A DNA stretch of 64,000 bases from Dyella_A ginsengisoli (GTDB lineage Bacteria; Pseudomonadota; Gammaproteobacteria; Xanthomonadales; Rhodanobacteraceae): positions 186,001-250,000 of the forward strand of contig NZ_JADIKM010000005.1 in assembly GCF_044904665.1 (NCBI RefSeq), in the 5' to 3' direction. The position numbers were made by a program, and so were the translations under genes. Of the stretch, positions 23,791-33,958 are shown in pieces; position 1 is the first letter of the stretch, and every line of letters begins with the position of its first letter. The notes below the pieces were generated by a model. The model ran no database searches. It was not told the origin of the DNA and saw nothing but the letters and a program-made list of their open reading frames with translations.

Positions 23791-24129
23791 GACGCGCCGA
23801 GACGTAACCGGTGTTGATGGCGAATTGAAGCGAGTTAGATTCGATTTGTATGCGTTGGAAAGTGGGCCGGCTTTTGCCGGTCTCCGCTATTAGTTCGTTG
23901 TAACAGAAGCCTTTGCCAGACACAGTTTCCTTACCAGCTGTTTCATTTGTTGCGCTTTGCCATTTCAGGTCCGCTTGTAGCGACTGGCCAGTGTCGGGCC
24001 GGCGCGAGGAAGGGTTTTGTGGTGAACGTCGCGCAATCAGCGAGTACTCGAGCAAACCGCATGCGGTGGCATGTTCCGTGCTAAAAATCCATCGGTGGGC
24101 CCGCATCTCCGGGCTCTAGGGGAAACAGC
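23791..24129. other. Intergenic region, pilE to histidine kinase
   Basis: About 340 bp without a supported gene. A small stem CCGGC-TTTT-GCCGG (23867-23880) could weakly terminate the pilin operon. The sequence from about 23890 to 24000 is A+T-richer than the flanks and is the likely promoter region of the downstream signalling operon, but I see no consensus -35/-10 pair. AGGGG ahead of 24130 is the ribosome binding site of the kinase gene. Confidence 0.5.
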
Positions 24130-27100
24130 ATGGTGGAGCAGCCTGGAAGGCAGCGATGGGCGGGCGAGCGTGGGCCCGCGCGCGTGCTGGCATCCGCGGC
24201 CATCCTGGCTGGGCTCCTCGATGCCTGCCGGCTAGCGGCTGGATCCGCCTCCTTTGTGACGCTCGCACCCGGCCTGTTGCTGGCAGGTGTGGCACTCCTT
24301 GTGATGCTGTCGCCCATTTCTGCCAGCCGCCGCTTACGCGGACTTTGGGTGGCGCTGGCCATTGCCACGATCGCGGGCATGGGCTTTATCGGCCAGTTTG
24401 CCGGCGAATGGGGCGTTTCGCGGTGGCTGCTTGCCATGTTGTGGATCGCGGCGGTCGCCAACGCCATATCCAGCTCTCCGGGTGTCACCTTCGTGGCGCG
24501 CGGGTGTGCCCTTGGAGTGGGGATGTCCGCGCTCGCCGGGCTGGCCGCCACGCAAGGTGGCGCCGCTGGCCAGCCGTTGCTGCTCGGTGCCGGCATGGTC
24601 TTGCTCGGCGCACGGTTCGCCTTGATGCCGGTCGGTGAGTCGAGGCTGGTCTTTCCCTCCTTGCTGGCGGGCCTGGGCTGGATGGGGCTGGCCGGCCTGG
24701 CGCTTCGCCTGCCCTGGCTCAGCAGGGGAGGCGTGGGCTCGGTGCCCATGGCTTTGAGCGCAGCCATTGCCTTTGTGCTGCTTGCGCAGGGTTTGTGGTC
24801 GCTTGAGAAGCGGAAGTTCGGTGCTGCGCTGGCATGGGGAGTCCCATGCCTGGCCTTGGGGCTGACACCGCTGCTGGTCCAGTACGCCGGCGTTCCGGAC
24901 CTGATCGGGCTCGCGCTGGGTGCGTGGCGTGGATCGCCGTGGCCGGTGTCGCTCAGTGGCCTGTCACACAACGCCTCGGTGGCCATTGTCCTTTCCGTGG
25001 CTGCGCTGGCTGCGGCCGCTTTCGTCAGTCGGCGGGCCGGTGTGTGGACACTGGTGTGGGCGCTGGGTTTGCTGGTGGCGATGCTGGGGCTGTTGTCGGT
25101 GGCAGGGCTCGTGCTCGGGATGCCGACCATGGACGCCTTGGGCGGCCACGATCAGGTCTCCTGGCCCACCGCATTGGGGCTCGTCGTGCTCGGTCTCGGC
25201 CTGGTGGCCGCATGTCCACGCTCGCCGTGGGAGAGAAATTACCGCACCTATCTTTTCCCGGCAGGCATGGGGCTGGGCGTGGTGCTGTTGGCGGTGATGC
25301 TGTGGGTCATGCTGGTGCGTCAGCAGGCGGCCATCGAGCAGCGGGAGCAGGCCAGCCGGCAGGACAGCGTGCTCACCGCGCTGCGAGGCGGCATGGATGC
25401 CCAGGTCCTGGCCATTCGCCGGATGGCGCGGCGAATGGCGAGCGTGGACGAAGCGACACGGCGCCAGCTCTTCGCCGTCGACGCCCCGCAGTACCTGGAT
25501 GACCTGCCCGGGCTGCGCGCGATGAGCTACGTCGACCGCGGACGCGTGTTGCGAATGATCGAATCGCGCGGAGGCTTGCCCGTCCAGCCCGGCCGGCAGG
25601 TGGATGAAGTACCCGCGCGCCGCCAGGTCTTCGACGCGGTGGATGCCATCGGCGATGTGCGGTTGAGCGGTCCCATGCCCTTGCTGCTCGGTGGCACCGG
25701 TGCATTGATCGTGTCGCCCATCGATGCCGCCACCGGGCCGCGTGGATACGTGGTGGGCGTGGTGGTCTATGACCGCCTTTTCCCTGCGCTGCTTGCGGCG
25801 CAGCATGCCGTCGGCCAGGTGCGTGTGCTCGAAGATGGCCGCGCGCTGTACGCAAGTGGCGCCGCCACCGCCATCCCCGCCGCGGCCGCGTCGACGGCGA
25901 GCCAGTCACTGCCGATGTACGGCAGGACGTGGCAGGTGGAGCTGGGCGAGCGCAGCGGATCGCCTCCCACTTATGCGTCGCTCGTGCTGCTGCTGGGTTT
26001 CGCCCTGGGCGGGCTGCTGGCGGTGACGCTGCGCCTGTCGGCGCTGGCGCGCGAACGGGCGCGGCTGGCCGAGGCGGTGAGTCGGGAACTGCGCGAGCAG
26101 GTCGAGGCGCGCGAAGTGGTGCAGGCCGCCCTGGTGGATGCCGAGCGCGACATGATCGCGGTGCTGGAGAGCATCAGCGACGGCGTCTTCATGGTCGACC
26201 GCGAGTGGCGCTTCACCTACGTCAACCCGCAGGCGGCGCGCATGTTCGGTGCGCAGGCGTCGTTGCTGCTGGACGTGCCGTGCTGGAGCGTCCTTCCCGA
26301 CGTGCTGGACGATGGCGGGTCCGACGGTCATCTGCGGCGCATATGGCAGCGCGCCCTGCGCGACGGCACGCCGCTCAACATCGAAGCCGCTCACGGGCCG
26401 AGCCAGCGCTGGTACGAATTGCGCGCGTATCCGCACGCGCACGGACTGACCGTCTACCTGCACGACGTCTCCTCGCGCAAGCGACAGGAGCGCGAGCTGC
26501 TCAAGCGCGATGCCGAATCGCGCCATGCGCTGCAGCTCGGTCGCATGGGCAGCTGGGAGCTGCATCTGCGCAGCGGTCGCCTGCACTGGTCGGCGGAAAC
26601 CTGCGCGATCTTCGGCGTCGAGCGCAGCCCGGAGGAAGAGGGGCTGGAGGCGCTGCGTCGCCGCGTCCATCCCGATGACTGGGATTCCCTGATGGCAGAT
26701 CAGGATCGCCTGCGCGGGGGCGAGGGTGTGATCGACCGCCAGTACCGCATGATCCGGCCCGATGGCGAGGTGCGGGTGATCCGCGCCCTGGCCGAGCTGG
26801 TGGCCAAGGACGGCGACCCCATCGTGTCCGGCGCGGTGCAGGACATCACCGAGCAGCAGCGCGCCAGCGAGGCGCTGTCGCGGGCGATGGAGGCCACCCA
26901 GTTGGTGATGGACAGCGCGCCTGACGTGATCATCGTGCTCGATCGCGAGGGTCGGTTCCTGCGGGTGAGTGCGGCGGCCGAGCGGTTGTGGGGCTACGCG
27001 CCGGAAAGCCTGCTGGGCGAATCCATGGGCAGCCTGATCCATCCCGACGACCGCGCGTCCAGCTTCGCCGAGGTAGTGCGCATCGCCGGCGGGCACCCCA

Positions 27101-29610
27101 ACCCCAATTTCCGCAACCGCAATGTAACCCGCGATGGCCGCGTGCTGTACATGCAGTGGTCGGGCGTGTGGTCGGAGCAGGCGCAGTGCCTTTATGTGGT
27201 GGGACGCGACCACACCGAGATGCACCGTGCCGAGCAGATGGACGCCGCGCAGCGGCGCATCCTCACCGCGATCGCCAGCGGCCAGCCACTGGAAGAGGTG
27301 CTCGAAGCGATCGTGCTGGCCCACGAGAAACAGCAGCCCGATACGCTGTGCTCGGTGCTGCTGCTGAGCGATGGACGCCTGCATCACGCGGCGGCCCCGC
27401 ATCTGCCACGGCAGTACGTGAAGGCCATCGAGGGCATGCGCATCGGGCCGGAAGCGGGCTGCTGCGGCACAGCGGCGTGGCGCCGCGAGCGGGTGATCGT
27501 TGCCGACATCGCTACAGATCCGCTGTGGCAGGACTACGCCGCAATGGCGCTGCCGCACGGGCTGCTGTCGTGCTGGTCCACCCCGATCATGGCGCGGGAC
27601 GGCGTGGTGCTGGGCACCTTTGCTGTCTATCACGGCGAGTCGCACGAGCCGTCCGAAGCCGAGCTGGCCAGCATCGACGGCCTCACCGCACTGGCCGCCA
27701 TCGCGATCGAGCACGACCACGCCTTCCAGCAGCTCAGCGCGAGCGAGCAGCGCTTCCGCTCGCTGTTCGATCACCATCCTGATGCCGTGTTCGCGCTCGA
27801 TGGCGATGGCCGTGTGTTGCAGGCCAACACCTCGGCCCAGGCACTGCTCGGCGAGACGGTTGGCGAGCTGCAGCAGCGCCCGCTGCTGCGCTTCTTCGAC
27901 GGCGATCGCGAGCGCATCGATGCCGCCCTGGAGGCGGCCGCCGCAGGTCATGCGGAGCGCCTGGACGTGTCGGTCCGCGACGGCAGGGGTGGGCGCTTCC
28001 CGGGTGCCTTGATCACGCTCCCGATCATGGTGGAAGGGCGGGCCCGAGGCATGTTTGCCGTCCTGCAGGATCACCGCGAGCTGCGTCGCGCCCAGCAGGC
28101 CATGGCCAGCCAGCTGGCGCTGCTTTCGGCGGTGGCCGACAGCGTGGGCGAGGGCCTGCTGGCCGTGGATGCCGCGGGCGTGCCCACGTTTCTCAACCGC
28201 ACCGGCGCCCGGCTGCTGGAGCTGCCGGTTTACGGTCTGCCGCAAGCCGATGCGCTGCCGTCGGCCGGGCGCGAGGCGCTGCGCGGCATCCTCTGCGGCA
28301 ATGGTTACGCCAGCAACGACGATGCGCGTTTCGCGCTGGGCGAGGGTCGTGAACTCGACGTTGCCTACGTCGCCACGCCGCTGCGCATCGACGGCAAGCT
28401 GGCTGGTGCGGTGCTGGCGTTCCGTGACATCGGCGACATCAAGGAGGCCCGCCGTTCGCTGCACGAACGCCAGCGCTTCTTCGAGCTCTCGCTGGAGGTG
28501 TTCTGCATCTTCGACGCCGACAGCGGTCACTTCGTGCAGGTCAACCAGGCCTTCTGCCGCCTGCTTGGGTACGAAGAGGAGACGATCCGCACGATTCCGC
28601 TGGTCGAGCTGGTCCATCCGCAGGACCGCCTCGCTACCGAGGATGCGGCCCGCTGGCAGCAGGAAAGCGGCGAGCTGTTGACCGGTTTCGTCAACCGCCT
28701 GCGCCGCGCCGACGGCACCGACGTATGGCTGGAGTGGACCTCGCGGCTGTCGCCCGAGGGGCTGATCTTCGCGGTGGCCCGCGACGTCACCGCCAAGCGC
28801 CGGGCCGACGCGGCGCTGGCCAAGGCGATGGACGATCTGCGCATCCGCAACCGCGAGCTGCAGGACTTCGCCTATGTCGCCTCGCACGATCTGCAGGAGC
28901 CGCTGCGCAAGATCCAGACCTTCGCCGATCGCCTGCAGTCCCGCCTCGCCGACAAGCTGGACGAATCGGCGCGCGACTATCTGCAGCGCATGGGCGACGC
29001 CGCCTCGCGCATGCAGACGCTGATCGACGACCTGCTGGCCTATTCGCGCGTGGGCACGCGCACCAGCATGCCGGTGGCGGTCGACCTTTCCGCCGAGCTG
29101 GCCACCGTGCTGGATGATCTGGACGCGCGCGTGCAGGAGGCGGCTGCGACGGTGGAGGTCGAGCCGCTGCCGACCATCCATGCCGACGCCTCGCAGATGC
29201 GTCAGCTGCTGCAGAACCTGCTGGCCAATGCGCTGAAGTTCCGCGCGGCCGATCGGCCCTGTCACATTCGGGTCGCTGCCCGTCCGCTGGGCGAGCAGGA
29301 CATGGCCCCCGACCGCTGGGAAATCCGGGTACAGGACAACGGAATCGGCTTCGATCCGGCGTACGCCGAGCGCATCTTTGCCCCGTTCCAGCGACTGCAT
29401 CCCCGGAATGTCTATGTGGGTACCGGTATCGGATTGGCCATCGTCAGGCGTATCGTTGAGCGGCACGGGGGATCGATCCACGCCGAAAGCCGCAGCGGCG
29501 AAGGCGCCAGTTTCATCGTGACCCTGCCGGTACAGGCGTCCGCCACGCTCACGCGCATGGCGGATGATGCGCCCTTGGTGAACATGGATTCGTCGGGAGC
29601 AGGGACATGA
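24130..29610 (+). CDS. Giant multi-PAS/GAF membrane sensor histidine kinase
   Basis: An 1826-residue sensor kinase. Residues 1-400 are a polytopic membrane region of many hydrophobic segments. A CHASE-like extracytoplasmic region follows (about 400-590), then a transmembrane helix near 620. The cytoplasmic part has about six PAS folds, interrupted by a GAF domain near 1040-1200 (motif GCCGTAAWRRERVIVADI). A HisKA domain carries the phospho-acceptor His1586 in YVASHDLQEPLRKIQ, and the HATPase has N (LLANALKF), G1 (DNGIGFD) and G2 (GTGIGLAI) boxes. There is no receiver domain; the next gene, overlapping by ATGA, supplies one. The signal is unknown. Confidence 0.9.
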   Translation: MVEQPGRQRWAGERGPARVLASAAILAGLLDACRLAAGSASFVTLAPGLLLAGVALLVMLSPISASRRLRGLWVALAIATIAGMGFIGQFAGEWGVSRWLLAMLWIAAVANAISSSPGVTFVARGCALGVGMSALAGLAATQGGAAGQPLLLGAGMVLLGARFALMPVGESRLVFPSLLAGLGWMGLAGLALRLPWLSRGGVGSVPMALSAAIAFVLLAQGLWSLEKRKFGAALAWGVPCLALGLTPLLVQYAGVPDLIGLALGAWRGSPWPVSLSGLSHNASVAIVLSVAALAAAAFVSRRAGVWTLVWALGLLVAMLGLLSVAGLVLGMPTMDALGGHDQVSWPTALGLVVLGLGLVAACPRSPWERNYRTYLFPAGMGLGVVLLAVMLWVMLVRQQAAIEQREQASRQDSVLTALRGGMDAQVLAIRRMARRMASVDEATRRQLFAVDAPQYLDDLPGLRAMSYVDRGRVLRMIESRGGLPVQPGRQVDEVPARRQVFDAVDAIGDVRLSGPMPLLLGGTGALIVSPIDAATGPRGYVVGVVVYDRLFPALLAAQHAVGQVRVLEDGRALYASGAATAIPAAAASTASQSLPMYGRTWQVELGERSGSPPTYASLVLLLGFALGGLLAVTLRLSALARERARLAEAVSRELREQVEAREVVQAALVDAERDMIAVLESISDGVFMVDREWRFTYVNPQAARMFGAQASLLLDVPCWSVLPDVLDDGGSDGHLRRIWQRALRDGTPLNIEAAHGPSQRWYELRAYPHAHGLTVYLHDVSSRKRQERELLKRDAESRHALQLGRMGSWELHLRSGRLHWSAETCAIFGVERSPEEEGLEALRRRVHPDDWDSLMADQDRLRGGEGVIDRQYRMIRPDGEVRVIRALAELVAKDGDPIVSGAVQDITEQQRASEALSRAMEATQLVMDSAPDVIIVLDREGRFLRVSAAAERLWGYAPESLLGESMGSLIHPDDRASSFAEVVRIAGGHPNPNFRNRNVTRDGRVLYMQWSGVWSEQAQCLYVVGRDHTEMHRAEQMDAAQRRILTAIASGQPLEEVLEAIVLAHEKQQPDTLCSVLLLSDGRLHHAAAPHLPRQYVKAIEGMRIGPEAGCCGTAAWRRERVIVADIATDPLWQDYAAMALPHGLLSCWSTPIMARDGVVLGTFAVYHGESHEPSEAELASIDGLTALAAIAIEHDHAFQQLSASEQRFRSLFDHHPDAVFALDGDGRVLQANTSAQALLGETVGELQQRPLLRFFDGDRERIDAALEAAAAGHAERLDVSVRDGRGGRFPGALITLPIMVEGRARGMFAVLQDHRELRRAQQAMASQLALLSAVADSVGEGLLAVDAAGVPTFLNRTGARLLELPVYGLPQADALPSAGREALRGILCGNGYASNDDARFALGEGRELDVAYVATPLRIDGKLAGAVLAFRDIGDIKEARRSLHERQRFFELSLEVFCIFDADSGHFVQVNQAFCRLLGYEEETIRTIPLVELVHPQDRLATEDAARWQQESGELLTGFVNRLRRADGTDVWLEWTSRLSPEGLIFAVARDVTAKRRADAALAKAMDDLRIRNRELQDFAYVASHDLQEPLRKIQTFADRLQSRLADKLDESARDYLQRMGDAASRMQTLIDDLLAYSRVGTRTSMPVAVDLSAELATVLDDLDARVQEAAATVEVEPLPTIHADASQMRQLLQNLLANALKFRAADRPCHIRVAARPLGEQDMAPDRWEIRVQDNGIGFDPAYAERIFAPFQRLHPRNVYVGTGIGLAIVRRIVERHGGSIHAESRSGEGASFIVTLPVQASATLTRMADDAPLVNMDSSGAGT

Positions 29611-30065
29611 CGCAAATGCAGGGATCGTTGTCGATACTGGTGGCCGAGGACGACGCCGACGACCGCGTCCTGCTCGCCGATGCTTTTGCCGAGAGCGGCG
29701 TGGTGGTGGCGCTGGACTTCGTCACCGATGGCGTCGAACTGATGCAACGGCTGGCACTGCGCGACTCCGACGTGAACCTGGGATTGCCGGATCTCGTGCT
29801 GCTGGATCTCAACATGCCGCGCATGGATGGCCGTGAGGCGCTGCGCGCCATCCGCGAGCACGAGCGGTTGCGGCACCTGCCGGTGATCATCCTCACCACG
29901 TCCAAGGCCGAGCTGGATATCCGCGTGAGCTACCAGCTGGGCGCCAATTCCTATGTCACCAAGCCGCGCCGCTTCGACGAACTGATCGCGGTGCTGCGTT
30001 CGCTGGAGCGCTACTGGATGGATATCGTGCAGCTTCCTTCCGATGCCCGGCGGGTGCAGCCATGA
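29607..30065 (+). CDS. Stand-alone response regulator, Rcp1/CheY-like
   Basis: A 152-residue single-domain receiver with no output domain. The acidic pair is in LVAEDDADDR, the phospho-acceptor Asp in VLLDLNMPRMDG, the Thr in IILTTS and the Lys in YVTKP. The DDADDR and LNMPRMDG features are typical of Rcp1-like regulators that partner with PAS or phytochrome histidine kinases. It overlaps the kinase upstream and the LOV-GGDEF-EAL gene downstream by four bases each, so all three are made together. Confidence 0.92.
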   Translation: MTQMQGSLSILVAEDDADDRVLLADAFAESGVVVALDFVTDGVELMQRLALRDSDVNLGLPDLVLLDLNMPRMDGREALRAIREHERLRHLPVIILTTSKAELDIRVSYQLGANSYVTKPRRFDELIAVLRSLERYWMDIVQLPSDARRVQP

Positions 30066-32524
30066 CGCGCCAGCCGCTGCGCGTGCTAGTCGTCGACGAC
30101 GACGAGGACGATTTCATCCTCATCCGCGACATGTTGCGGGACGTCAGCGAAGGCGGCTACACATTCGAATGGTGCGCCACACCGGAGGAAGGGCTCAGCG
30201 AGCTGCGGCGCGGCGCGCACGACGTCTACCTGGTGGATTACCTGCTCGGCCCGGCCAGCGGGCTGGACCTGATCGAGGCGGTGAACCGCGAGGGCCTGAC
30301 CCGCGCCTTCATCGTGCTCACCGGCCGCGGCAACCAGTCGGTGGACATGGCCGCGATGGAGGCCGGTGCCAGCGATTATCTGGTCAAGGGGCTGATCGAC
30401 GCCGAGCGGCTGGCGCGCAGCATCCGGTACGCGGTGGACCACACCCGTTTCGTCGAAGTGCTGCGCGAGAGCGAAACCTGCCACCGCCTGCTGTTCGACG
30501 AGGGCCCGGTGCCGCTGCTGCTGTTCGATGCGCACAGCCGCGAGATCCTCACTGTCAACGCGGCGGCCCAGAACGAATATGGCGACCTGCTGCCGGAGCT
30601 GGTGGGGCAGCGCTTCGACGCGCTGCTTGCTCCGCACGAGAGCGAGCGGTTTCTCGCGCAGCTGGCGTCCGGCCAGCTCACCAACGGCGAGCTCGGTGCC
30701 TGGGACTATCGCCGCGACGGACATGCGCTGCGCCATGTCGAGGGCATCTTCCACGCCATGGACTACCGCGGCTCGCGGGCGGTGCTGGCGCACATCCAGG
30801 ACGTCAGCGCACGGGTGCTCGCCGATGCCCAGCTGCACCTGCTCGACCGGGCCATCCAGTGCACAGGCAACGGCGTGGTGATCGCCGCGGCACGCCAGCC
30901 CGATCAGCCGATCATCTTCGTCAACCGCGCGTTCGAGCGCATCACCGGCTACAGCGCGACCGAGGTGATCGGGCTCAACTGCCGCTTCCTGCAAGGCGGC
31001 GAGGACAATCATGCCGAGCGCGCGGTGATCCGCCAGGCGCTTGCCGCCCGCCAGGAGAGCAGCACCCTGCTGCGCAACGTGCGCAAGGACGGCACGCTGT
31101 TCTGGAACCAGCTCTACATTTCGCCGGTGAGCGACGCGCGCGGCGAGGTCACTCACTACATCGGCATCCAGATGGACGTCACCGCACAGCGCGATACCGA
31201 GGCGCGGCTCGCCTATGCGGCCACGCACGACGCCGAGACCGGGTTGGCGCGTTACCCGGTGATCGAGGCGATGCTGGAAGAACACGCGCTGCATCGCGTC
31301 GACCGGCCGATGACGCTGATCTATGCCGACGTCGACCGCTTCCATGCGATCAACGAGACCTTGGGCCACGAGGTGGGCGACCTGGTGGTGGCCGCGCTGG
31401 CCCTGCGCATGCGCGAGTGCGTGGGCGACCGCGGCCGGGTGGCACGCTTCACTGGCGACGAGTTCGTGATCGCCTTGCCCGGCATGCCGCTGGATGACGC
31501 CATGGTGCTGGCCGAGCAGCTGCGCCAGCGCGCGGCGGCGCCCATCGGCATCGGCACGGGCGAGGTGCTGGTGACCATGAGCATCGGGGTCGCCACGTAT
31601 CCGCAGCGGGTCGACCAGCTGGCCGACCTGCTGCTGCGCGCCGAGGCATCGATGACCCGCGCCAAGCACCTGGGACGCGATCAGGTGTGCGCGTATTCGC
31701 AGGAGGACATGCTGCGCGTGGAGGATCGCCGCATGCTGGGCGCCCGCTTGCGTGCGGCGCTGCAGGCCGGCGAGCTCTACCTCGACTTCCAGCCGCAGGT
31801 GTGTGCCAGCAGCGGCCGCATGCTCGGTTTCGAGGCGCTGCTGCGCTGGCGCAGCCCCGAGCTGGGTCTGGTGATGCCCGATCGCTTCATCGCGGTGGCC
31901 GAAGGCATGGGCCTGATGCCGGAACTGGGCCAGTGGGTGCTCGATCATGCCTGTGCGCAGATGCGCGCATGGATCGACGGCGGCCTCGCCGATGGCCTGG
32001 TGATGGCGGTGAACGTGGCGGCTCAGCAGGTGCAGCGACCGGACTTCGCCGAGCACGTCACCGATACGTTGCAGCGCCATGGACTGGAGCCGGCGCAGCT
32101 GGAACTGGAGTTCACCGAAAGCTCGCTGATGGAGAACATCGAACGCGCGCTGCAGTCCATCCACCGGCTTTCCGCGTCCGGCGTACGGCTGGCGTTCGAC
32201 GATTTCGGCACCGGTTACTCCAGTCTGTCCTACCTGCGGCAGTTCAAGGTGGACCGGCTGAAGATCGACAAGTCCTTCGTGCACGATCTGCCCGACGACG
32301 AGGACAGCGTGGCGATCGCCCGCACGATCATCGCGGTCGGCCACCAGTTGCAGATGGACGTGGTCGCCGAGGGCGTGGAAACCCCCGAGCAGGCGCGCCT
32401 GCTCAGGGCGCTGGGCTGCGACGTGCTGCAGGGCTACCTGATCGGCTATCCGATGAACGCGCCCGCTGCGGGCGACTGGCTGCGTGGCCATCCGGCCGGC
32501 GTGCCGGTGCCGGACAGCGCCTGA
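30062..32524 (+). CDS. REC-PAS-LOV-GGDEF-EAL blue-light c-di-GMP regulator
   Basis: An 820-residue protein with, in order, a receiver (1-120: VVDDDEDD, LVDYLLG, LTGRG), a PAS (about 140-255), a LOV domain (about 260-375), a GGDEF (about 385-545) and an EAL (about 550-800). The LOV domain has the full flavin motif GLNCRFLQG with the photoactive cysteine at residue 307, followed by RKDGTLFWNQL and HYIGIQMDV, matching known photoreceptors such as YtvA. The GGDEF motif is altered to TGDEF (464-468), so cyclase activity is doubtful. The EAL domain looks active (EALLRW at 591, DDFGTGYSS, KIDKSF, EGVET). It is predicted to degrade c-di-GMP under joint control of phosphorylation and blue light. Confidence 0.93.
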   Translation: MTRQPLRVLVVDDDEDDFILIRDMLRDVSEGGYTFEWCATPEEGLSELRRGAHDVYLVDYLLGPASGLDLIEAVNREGLTRAFIVLTGRGNQSVDMAAMEAGASDYLVKGLIDAERLARSIRYAVDHTRFVEVLRESETCHRLLFDEGPVPLLLFDAHSREILTVNAAAQNEYGDLLPELVGQRFDALLAPHESERFLAQLASGQLTNGELGAWDYRRDGHALRHVEGIFHAMDYRGSRAVLAHIQDVSARVLADAQLHLLDRAIQCTGNGVVIAAARQPDQPIIFVNRAFERITGYSATEVIGLNCRFLQGGEDNHAERAVIRQALAARQESSTLLRNVRKDGTLFWNQLYISPVSDARGEVTHYIGIQMDVTAQRDTEARLAYAATHDAETGLARYPVIEAMLEEHALHRVDRPMTLIYADVDRFHAINETLGHEVGDLVVAALALRMRECVGDRGRVARFTGDEFVIALPGMPLDDAMVLAEQLRQRAAAPIGIGTGEVLVTMSIGVATYPQRVDQLADLLLRAEASMTRAKHLGRDQVCAYSQEDMLRVEDRRMLGARLRAALQAGELYLDFQPQVCASSGRMLGFEALLRWRSPELGLVMPDRFIAVAEGMGLMPELGQWVLDHACAQMRAWIDGGLADGLVMAVNVAAQQVQRPDFAEHVTDTLQRHGLEPAQLELEFTESSLMENIERALQSIHRLSASGVRLAFDDFGTGYSSLSYLRQFKVDRLKIDKSFVHDLPDDEDSVAIARTIIAVGHQLQMDVVAEGVETPEQARLLRALGCDVLQGYLIGYPMNAPAAGDWLRGHPAGVPVPDSA

Positions 32525-32554
32525 GGCTCCGCGCCATCCCGGTCGCCGGGTTCG

Positions 32555-33958
32555 TCAATCCAGCAGGATCGGCTCGTGCATTCCCGGCATCTGGCTGGGG
32601 ATACCCAGCTGGTCCAGTCGCTCGCGCATCACGCGCATGCCCACGTCGTAATCGCCGTGCACCAGCAGCACCTTGCGTCGCGGCGCGCGGCCCAGCCAGT
32701 GCAGCAGGGTGGCCTGGTCGGCGTGGGCGGAGAAGCCGTTGATGGTCCAGATCTGCGCGCGCACGCGGATCTCCTCGTTGAAGATGCGCACGGTCTGCGC
32801 GCCGTCCACGATGCGCCGTGCCAGCGTACCCTGTGCCGCATAGCCGACGAACACCACGCTGCAGCGCTCCCGCCACAGGTTGTGCTTGAGGTGGTGGCGC
32901 ACCCGCCCGCCGTTGCACATGCCCGAACCAGCGAGGATCACCGCGCCGCCCTCCATCCGGTTGATCGCCATCGACTCGGCCGTCTCGCGCGCGAAGTGCA
33001 GGTTGGGCATGGCGAACGGGTCGCCGCGCTGCAGCTCCTCGCGAAAGCCGTCGTCGAAGCACTCCGGATGGCGGCGGAAGATCTCGGTGGCGGAGATCGC
33101 CATCGGTGAATCAAGAAACACCGAGGTGTGCGCCGGGATGTGCCCGTCGCGGATGCCCTGGTGCAGGTAGTAGAGAATCTCCTGCGCGCGTTCCAGCGCG
33201 AAGGTGGGGATGATCACGTTGCCATGCCGCGCCACCGTTTCGCGGATTGCCCGGTACAGCTCCTCCACCGTGTCCGGCAGCGAGCGGTGCGGCCGGTTGC
33301 CGTAGGTGGTTTCCATCAGCACGTAGTCGGCTGCGGGCGCCGGCACCGGGTCGCGCAGCAGCGGGCGCCCGGGGTTGCCCTGGTCGCCGGAAAACACGAT
33401 GCGCCTTACCTGCTCGCCGTCGTCCAGCGTGAGCAGGATCGAGGCCGAACCAAGGATGTGGCCGGCATCGAGAAACTGCGCCTGCACGCCCGGCGCCAGC
33501 GGCACGATCTCGCCGTAGGACACCGGATCGGCGAAGAAATCCAGCGCGTGGAAGGCGTCATCGAGGGTGTACAGCGGCGTGCTGGCCGCCTCGTCGCGCC
33601 GGCGGCCGCTGCGCTGGGCACGGCGGGCCTCCTCTTCCTGCAGGCCGGCGGCATCGAGCAGTACCACGCGAGCGAGATCGCGGGTGGCCGCGGTGGCGAG
33701 AATGCGGCCGCGAAAGCCCTCGCGCACCAGCTTGGGAATGCGGCCGCAGTGATCCAGATGCGCATGCGTAAGTAGCAGTACGTCGACACTGGCCGGTTCG
33801 AAGCCGAACGGCTCGGCGTTGGCGCGCTCCTCCTCGTCGCCGCCCTGGAACAGGCCGCAGTCCACCAGCACGCTGAACTTGCCGAAGCGCAGCAGGTGGC
33901 ACGACCCGGTGACCTGCTTGGCGGCGCCGTGCGCGCTGTAGACGGTGTGCCGGTTCAT
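32555..33958 (-). CDS. MBL-fold beta-CASP RNase-like hydrolase
   Basis: A 467-residue metallo-beta-lactamase/beta-CASP protein of the CPSF73/RNA-specificity family, expected to be a cytoplasmic zinc-dependent ribonuclease. Metal ligands are seen in THAHLDHCG, DAGHILGSAS and FSGDQGN; the beta-CASP part shows METTYGN, SGMCNGGRVRHHL, and the terminal INGFSAHADQ and VHGD motifs. The start at 33958 overlaps the stop of the PRPP-synthetase-like gene (ATGA). It is the last gene of a five-gene operon with nucleotide-salvage enzymes, which suggests RNA turnover as its role. Confidence 0.9.
   Translation of the reverse strand: MNRHTVYSAHGAAKQVTGSCHLLRFGKFSVLVDCGLFQGGDEEERANAEPFGFEPASVDVLLLTHAHLDHCGRIPKLVREGFRGRILATAATRDLARVVLLDAAGLQEEEARRAQRSGRRRDEAASTPLYTLDDAFHALDFFADPVSYGEIVPLAPGVQAQFLDAGHILGSASILLTLDDGEQVRRIVFSGDQGNPGRPLLRDPVPAPAADYVLMETTYGNRPHRSLPDTVEELYRAIRETVARHGNVIIPTFALERAQEILYYLHQGIRDGHIPAHTSVFLDSPMAISATEIFRRHPECFDDGFREELQRGDPFAMPNLHFARETAESMAINRMEGGAVILAGSGMCNGGRVRHHLKHNLWRERCSVVFVGYAAQGTLARRIVDGAQTVRIFNEEIRVRAQIWTINGFSAHADQATLLHWLGRAPRRKVLLVHGDYDVGMRVMRERLDQLGIPSQMPGMHEPILLD

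Noticed and set aside
25906..29481. 1191-residue open frame on the minus strand
   Set aside because: Antisense shadow of the histidine kinase gene; low-complexity His/Arg/Gln-rich translation typical of GC-rich DNA.
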